The notes beneath the pieces were generated by a model that saw only the letters and a program-made list of their open reading frames with translations, was not told the origin of the DNA and searched no databases. 64,000 nt of DNA. Source: Lotus japonicus. Taxonomy: Eukaryota > Streptophyta > Magnoliopsida > Fabales > Fabaceae. Below are positions 58,595-64,000 of the stretch, piece by piece (positions within the stretch are counted from its first letter, which is position 1; every line of letters starts with the position of its first letter). The stretch covers positions 36,957,158 through 37,021,157 of the forward strand of contig NC_080042.1 of assembly GCF_012489685.1 (NCBI RefSeq). Reading direction: 5' to 3'. A program made the position numbers and the translations under genes.

Positions 58595-58606
58595 GCTCTG
58601 ATGCCA
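58595..58606 (-). promoter_or_regulatory. S2 primer-binding site
   Basis: Minus strand TGGCATCAGAGC, one base off the usual plant initiator tRNA-Met site TGGTATCAGAGC. It lies two bases inside the 5' LTR. This fixes the direction of S2 and shows 58609-59631 is its 5' LTR. Confidence 0.88.
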
Positions 58607-58608
58607 AT

Positions 58609-59631
58609 TGAAGGTGCGAAAAACACTTGAAAGGGGGGGTTTGAATAGAGTTTTTTAATAAATGTTATACTTTTAGAACTTTTTCAAAACTCAAGGATAA
58701 GAACTAAGTGCTGAAGGATAAGAAGTTAAGCACGCAAGTATTTTATCCTGGTTCACTTGAGATAAAAGCTCAAGCTAATCCAGTCCACCTGTGAAGGAAC
58801 TTTACAATGTAATGTAAAAGGTTTCGGGTTTACAATAAGTGCTTCTAAAAAGCTAATGGTAAACTCAGATGTTTAAGAACAGTGAAGAAATAATGCTAAG
58901 AGATTGGTTCGTAAATGTTGAATGATTTCAGCAAAGTTTCTTGGCCTCTTTCTTCTTTCTTCAGCCTTTATATACTCCAAGACTTGTGATGTAGCCGTTG
59001 CTAGGGTTTTATCCGTTGGAATGGCAATCTTGTAATATCAGACTGCTAGGCTGAACAAGGTAGGTGGCGGACAGACTGAGACTTGTACGATGTTGTACTA
59101 TGATAGCGACCTGTCCTTTCACCAGTTGACTTGTGATCTGTAGTGCTTCAGATGAACGTTGGTGAAGCTTCTGATCATCGCCAGATTAAAGCTTGTGATT
59201 CTTCTGACTTTGCAACTTCTGCTTCTGAACAAGTTCCTCAGAACTTCTGAACGTCAGAGCTAGAATAGCTTGGGTCTTCAGAACCAACTTCTTGCAGGTC
59301 TTCAGAACTTGAGTCTTCTACTTCTGGACCGTTCCTCTGGAACATCTGGTCTTCAGAACTTCTGACTCTGGTTCTTCAGAACCTCTTGAGAGCCTGTATC
59401 TTCAGAACTTCTGAAGGATTTGCCACTGTTCTGAACGAACATGGTACGCTTTAGAGCTCTCTTTTTAGTATCCCTTGGTTCTTCTTCTTCTGAATAAATA
59501 GGCTTGGATCAGATTCAGAACCTGTTTGTCACAACTAAAAAGACAAACGTTAGGGTACCACAACTGTTCATCATCACAAACCTTAATTGTAATCATCAAA
59601 ATATAGAGATGCAACCACTGATCAAAACTTG
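58609..59631 (-). mobile_element. S2 5' LTR, outer end truncated
   Basis: Starts TGAAGGTGCG and stops at AAAACTTG, eight bases short of the expected CTTACA end. A TATATAAAG TATA box lies on the minus strand at about 58967-58975. Upstream of it in element direction (59155-59470) there are many copies of CTTCAGAAC and near-perfect TTCAGAACTTCTGAA palindromes. Compared with the fragment at 1177 it has a deletion near 58797. Confidence 0.85.
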
Positions 59632-60431
59632 AGTGTCGCACAGTAACCAAATCTTCATAAATTTCATAAAGAATTTTCGTTGGTTCAATTATTAATCTTG
59701 AATTAATGAAGATGTTCATTTTACGAAAAATCTTGAACATGAACCTTTTCAAAACTCGCGGAAGTAACAAATATTGCAAACCTTTTAAAATAAACCATCC
59801 GAGATAAAGTATGAACATAGGTCTGAATTAAAGTAAATTACATCAAAACTTCCGAATATTTCAAACTAAAGGAAAATATAATGTTCAATGCCCCCAAACT
59901 TGAAAACTATCAACCCAAACAGAAAACAGATATCCCTCAGCCCAAAACCCTGTTCTACGTTCTCTTCCTCTTCTCCTTCTTCGTCCTCTTCCTCGGAAGT
60001 AAAGTCATCATCCTGTATCGGCTCGTCGGTGAACTTCTTCAGCAGATAGTTCCTTAGACCTCGGTAGATTTCGCCCTTCCCTGTGTAGTACTGAGGTGTC
60101 ACCAAGACGTGGAAACTCCTAGCCCTCTATTCGTCGTCAGATGGGTTCGCCCAGTTCCAAGGCTCCCCTTGCACAGGTGGAAGCTCCTCTTTTTCCGGCA
60201 CAGTCTCCAGCATCTTCTCGGGTTCCTCTAAAGGTTCCTTCTTCTCTACGGACATTTCCTCAGACGGATCCGACTCCGGCTCAGATACTAAGTTGGAAGA
60301 GTACTCCGATTCCAAATCCGAGGGTACTTGAAAACGATAGGGTGCGAATGGTAGTTGCACCTTCTCATTCAGCAGCTAAGATTCGATCCATTCTCCCTTT
60401 TTGTCGGTGCATTGAAGGGTAGCATTGCCGA
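59632..60431 (-). mobile_element. Tekay-family LTR fragment (T5) with decayed ORF
   Basis: Read on the minus strand it matches, in order, the ORF and the end of the Tekay-family LTRs. An ATLQ...EWIES stretch corresponds to the middle of the T2 LTR ORF. Then comes an acidic region, then DEPIQDDDFTSEEEDEE, then the terminal segment ending GTTACTGTGCGACACT. Stops are present (one near 60378, another near 60127). It is cut at the left by the S2 LTR and at the right by solo LTR T3, and resumes for 28 bp at 62971-62998. Confidence 0.7.
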
Positions 60432-62170
60432 TGTAAGGCCCTAAGTTCAATTTGGAACAATTTTATGAAAGATTGAATAAAATTGGAGTTTTAGCTAATG
60501 TTTGATAACGGGCAGATTAGAACTGTCAAGTTGTGCGAATTTTTAGAGGGTCTTAACGACTTCATTTGGGAAAACTTTCTTCATGAGCTTTGTAGCCCGT
60601 TAAGTCTAGAAAATTCTCGAAGTGGAATCAGGTCATTCCGACCTCTGTAGCTCGAGATATTCGCATTTTAGTGATTGTCGTTCAGGCTGTACAGTACCAG
60701 CGAACTAGTTGAGGAGTTTTTATTTTAATTCCGATTTTGCTTCTGTTTTTACATAAAAGGACTTGGGTTTTAATTGAGTTTAGACCAGATTAAGAACTAA
60801 ATTGATGGGTCAAGGGCTTGGGCATGGTTCGAGCTTGAAAAGAAAATTGAAACCCTAGCCCACTAGGTTGTGTGTGTTGCGGGTTCAAGAGGGGTAAAGG
60901 GGGGGGAAACTTGTTTCTTTTCTCCATATCAGAAACAGAAACCTAGAGCACTCTTTACGTAAGAAAACAGAAGAGGATGAGAGTGGGAGAAACCTTCCTT
61001 TGCACCCTTAGCCGCCGTCGACCAAGCCACCACCGCCACCTTGTGCGCGCCCGAGAGAGAGCTCGAGTAGGAGGGAAGAGAGGGACGAGGACAGCAAGCT
61101 ACTGAGCTCTGAACCTGCAATCTTTTCTCCTTTTTCAGACCAAGAACCCAAGGTAAGGGCTGGTCTTAGGATCTTTTGGGTAGAATAGGGGTTATATCAT
61201 GAGTTTTCTTGGAAAAATTATGATTCTTGCCATGCTTTGACATGATTTTATGTATGAACTTGATTGATGTGCTTGAGGTTTTGAATATGCAATGTGTGCT
61301 GGACTTTTTCCATGTGATATTGGGTTACACTGTGAACATGTTACTATATTTGATGCTGGTAGATGACTTAGAACCCTTAGAATAGAGTGGCTAAAACGAA
61401 ATTGATGGCAAATGCATTCTCTGTCAGATTTCTGTGCTGGACAGTAAACTACAGGTCCTATTTTCACTTGTTTCTGGTCTCCAAATAAAGAAATGATTAA
61501 CATACAAATTGTAGATCTTCGAAAGATCTTTCTAGACATATAAAGATCATAAATTTTGGTCTAGTATTGTGTGTTGTAGGTCGTTTTGGGTAACTGTCAT
61601 ACCTGCTGTTTTTCCCTGTGTCGGACAGAAACTTTAAGGAGTAATATCACCTAATTCTGGGGCTCAAATAAAAATGATTTTAACTAGAGAGTTGTAGATA
61701 TTTAAAATAGCTTTCCAGAAAGATATTATACATGATTTTTTGTTGGAGGACGCATTCTGTAGACCAGTTTCAATGAACGTTGTTTCTGCTGTCCAAAAAG
61801 CTAAGTTGCATAAATGTGTTGTTTTCCCTGCATAAGCCTTATGTACCCTTATTTGATAATTTATGCCATGATGTGCCATGCGTAAGTGTAAGTTTATGCT
61901 ATGCCTTATGTGAATTGTGATATTATTGGAAATTGTTCAAAGGGTCGCTCATCTAGCTGTAATTCCCGATGTGTCTGTGATCGTTTAATTGTTATATTTA
62001 TGCGATGTTGATGTAAGAATCTAGGTTGACTTTAGAGACTTAAACAAAGAGAAACGCGTAATTAACTCGCTTGCAAGAAGATTGTGAATGAAATTTTATT
62101 GGACATAGGTCTAGTGAGAGACTATGGACCATGAGAACGATGGTACCTTGCACGCGAGGGAGTTATTTGG

Positions 62171-62310
62171 GTTGACTGCGGTCTCCCGTGAACCTTGTGG
62201 GCCGGTTTGGCTTCACGTGATTTGGTTGACTGCGGTCACCGTGAACTTTTGTGGATCATTGCGGCTCCACGTGAATTGGTTGACTGCGGTCACCGTGATA
62301 ACCGTGCCTC
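62171..62310 (+). repeat. 54-bp minisatellite in T3 solo LTR
   Basis: About 2.6 units; GTTGACTGCGGTC recurs at 62171, 62225 and 62279 with CACGTGAATTGG-type sequence between. It occupies the LTR position near the minisatellite of T2 but has an unrelated unit. Confidence 0.8.
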
Positions 62311-62502
62311 TGCGGAAGCACGAAGATGGCCATGGAAGTTTTGGTGGGTTGTGTGAAGTGAGATTCCGTTAGTAACTGACTCTTTCCCATAAAAGACATA
62401 TAATGTACTTATATTATATATGTTGTTGTTGATTTTGTCATTATCATTCTTTTGTTGGACCTGACCCTGCTTGTTTGCTATGTGTTTATTTGGGGGGGTT
62501 AG

Positions 62503-62640
62503 ATGGTCGTGAAGATAATGGCGACGACTCATTCTTGGGAGTTGATGCTACGTGACGAGCCACTACCGGATGACGACTACACTTCTGATGAAGAGGAAGA
62601 AGATAAAGAGGAAGGGGCCAAGGATATGGTTGGGTTGTGA
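62503..62640 (+). CDS. Small acidic ORF in T3 LTR (45 aa)
   Basis: ATG at 62503, stop at 62638-62640. The motif DEPLPDDDYTSDEEEEDKEE matches DEPIQDDDFTSEEEDEE in T5 and resembles the acidic C-terminus of the T2 LTR ORF. It is likely the surviving end of that ORF and not a gene on its own. Confidence 0.35.
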   Translation: MVVKIMATTHSWELMLRDEPLPDDDYTSDEEEEDKEEGAKDMVGL

Positions 62641-62998
62641 GACATCCATTTTTCTTTTGGGTTGAGAGTACCGAGTTTTGGAAGTATTGAACCATTACTT
62701 TATTTTAGTTGAGATAGTTTAACTTGATGTAATTTACTTTGAAGTTTTCTTCCGGATATTTATTTCATACTCTTTTCAATGATTAATAAAGTTTGAGGTT
62801 TACGTTGATGATTATTTCCGCAAGTTTGAAATGGTTAAGTTTTGAGAATTTTGTAAAATTGAACTTTTATCATTAGTTCAAGATTAATAAGTGAATCGAC
62901 GAAAACTCTTTACGAAAATTGGTTAATTAGTTACTGTGTAACACTCGAGAAATCGGGGCGTTACAGCCGACGTCAATCTGGCGGACTTGGTGCGCGTC

Positions 62999-64000
62999 TG
63001 TAAGACCTGGAATTTTAGAACAAGTTAATTCCCGACTCACGCGTAGAATCAGTGTAAGCGTGACAGGAGTTTGATGTTTGAGAAAGATTTATGAAGAAGA
63101 AAGTTCAGGAATTGCTTGAGGAATGTTGCGTAGTCGTTTTAGGAATTAGTGCGAGCCGTCTGCACACCTGCCTTATGGCGAGCGTGTCCAGAATAGGCTA
63201 ATTTCGCTTTAGAGCAACGTTTTAAGTGAGATTTCGAATCCTTGGAAAATTTAAAGATTCTCTTTATTTTTCCTTCGACCAGCGTTTCATTTCGGAACTC
63301 TGGACTGTACGCATGATAGTATTTACTTTTCAGAAGTCCGACGACGCTAATTTCTTTGCTTCGAAACCCTAGTTTCGAGCGATGGATGAAGACTTTTTCT
63401 ATTCGGGACTTCTAACGAAGTTTCCGTCCGTGTTGCCAGATTTGTTTCGACATTTCCAATCTTTCTTTAGTAGGAAGTTTTGTCGTTTGAGCATCACAGC
63501 AAAAAGTAGTTTTTCGGGTTAGATTAACTTACATCGCTTTTGGGATTTTAGATATCGTTTTTCCCAAATCTTAGGTATTTGTTTTGAGTTCGGGAATTCT
63601 GACGCCAGAATCTCTCTTAGAATTTCTCGGTGAACGTGCTGCAAAAATCGGAATCGCGAAATTTTCATTTTCCCGCGATTTCACCCGCCTATAAATAGGC
63701 GAAAAAGCAAAAATATCTTCATTTTCCACCAAAGAGGGCCGTGAGTTAGGGAGAAGAGAGGGAGAGGAGATTTTCGCGAAAACTCGACCGATCTTCGCGC
63801 AGTTCGTCCCTACTTCTAGGTATTGAGGTAACTAGCATGATTCCTACCTCTGATTACTGTTTCTGTTGCGTTTCTAAAGTCGTTTCTGTGCTCACAGATT
63901 TGAGCTTTTTGTAAAACTGTCCGTTTTCTCTGATTTCTTGCTTGGGTTATCTTCCCTACGTTCCCAAGAGTCTAAAACCTCTGTCAGTAATCGCCGATTG
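62999..64000 (+). mobile_element. T4: Tekay-family LTR start, runs off the window
   Basis: Begins TGTAAGACC after the T5 remnant. From about 63470 it follows the T2 LTR read on the minus strand (AAAAGTAGTTTTTCGGG, GAATTCTGACGCCAGAA) to a TATA box (TATAAATA, 63690-63697) and a purine-rich leader. The right end is not in the window, so I cannot tell a solo LTR from a full element. Confidence 0.8.

Larger units (their letters stand above)
31183..59631 (-). mobile_element. S2 Sirevirus, disrupted by four later insertions
   Basis: Minus-strand element. From its 5' end (right) it has a 5' LTR (58609-59631), primer-binding site (58595-58606), gag (56840-58548), pol in three pieces (52342-53392, 48599-49490, 46075-47276), an env-like ORF in two pieces (44967-45644 and 31911-32002), polypurine tracts and an LTR remnant (31183-31209). 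T2 and three Cassandra arrays split it. Removing them and one copy of each 5-bp duplication restores continuous homology to S1. It has many more stops than S1 and a different LTR sequence, so it is a distinct subfamily and probably older. Confidence 0.88.
60432..62965 (+). mobile_element. T3: Tekay-family solo LTR, TSD GCCGA
   Basis: 2,534 bp from TGTAAGGCC to GGGGCGTTACA, flanked by GCCGA at 60427-60431 and 62966-62970. There is no primer-binding site or polypurine tract at either edge, so it is a solo LTR. The surrounding minus-strand LTR ORF of T5 continues across it. It contains a 54-bp minisatellite and a small acidic ORF. The rest (60480-62100) is A/T-rich with no gene I can support. 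Confidence 0.88.

Noticed and set aside
59155..59470. Heat-shock elements in the Sirevirus LTR
   Set aside because: The GAA and TTC half sites in TTCAGAACTTCTGAA are one base apart instead of the two required, so they are not canonical.
1..64000. Host protein-coding genes, tRNAs or other RNA genes
   Set aside because: I looked on both strands and found no non-transposon domain, intron-exon pattern or tRNA-like fold I could support.

Overview
The window is plant nuclear repeat DNA. Every stretch I could interpret belongs to an LTR retrotransposon, and I found no host gene. The evidence is plant-type Ty1/copia Sireviruses, Ty3/gypsy chromoviruses of Tekay/Del type, an Athila/Tat-like Ty3 fragment, and Cassandra TRIM elements that carry a 5S-rRNA-derived promoter. 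The style of the Sireviruses suggests a eudicot, probably a legume, but nothing here fixes the species.

Layout, left half (1-31182). A broken Ty3 protease-RT fragment (1-1135, minus) abuts a Sirevirus LTR fragment (1177-1932) and the 3' part and LTR of an Athila/Tat-like element (1933-4159, plus). A 5'-truncated Sirevirus, S1 (minus strand), sits inside that LTR. The stretch 1053-14810 is then tandemly repeated. Unit 2 is 14811-26456 and contains a 100-N assembly gap that replaces about 2.2 kb. Unit 3 is 26457-30770, where S1 is only a solo LTR flanked by the 5-bp duplication GGGTT. In order along the minus strand S1 has gag, pol, a large third (env-like) ORF with its own likely promoter, and a small oppositely oriented gene just before the 3' LTR.

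Layout, middle (31183-59631). A second, older Sirevirus, S2 (minus), spans this region and is broken by four insertions with clean target-site duplications (TSDs). One is a structurally intact 12,959-bp Tekay-like element, T2 (32003-44961; TSD TTCTT; 4,152-bp LTRs; 1,486-aa uninterrupted polyprotein). The other three are Cassandra arrays at 47277-48598 (TSD TTGTG), 49491-52341 (TSD TAAGT) and 53393-56839 (TSD GGAAC). Each array is an LTR-internal-LTR concatemer; together they hold 19 LTR copies. The third flips orientation internally.

Layout, right end (59632-64000). A minus-strand Tekay-like LTR fragment (59632-60431) is interrupted by a plus-strand solo LTR (60432-62965; TSD GCCGA). Another Tekay-family LTR begins at 62999 and runs off the window.

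The items most worth a second look are the multi-LTR Cassandra concatemers, a conserved ORF carried inside the Tekay-family LTRs, the conserved gag/pol frame offset in both Sireviruses, and the antisense gene plus self-promoted nuclear-looking third ORF of S1. The triplicated block with its N gap and clustered single-base indels needs to be separated from assembly error.
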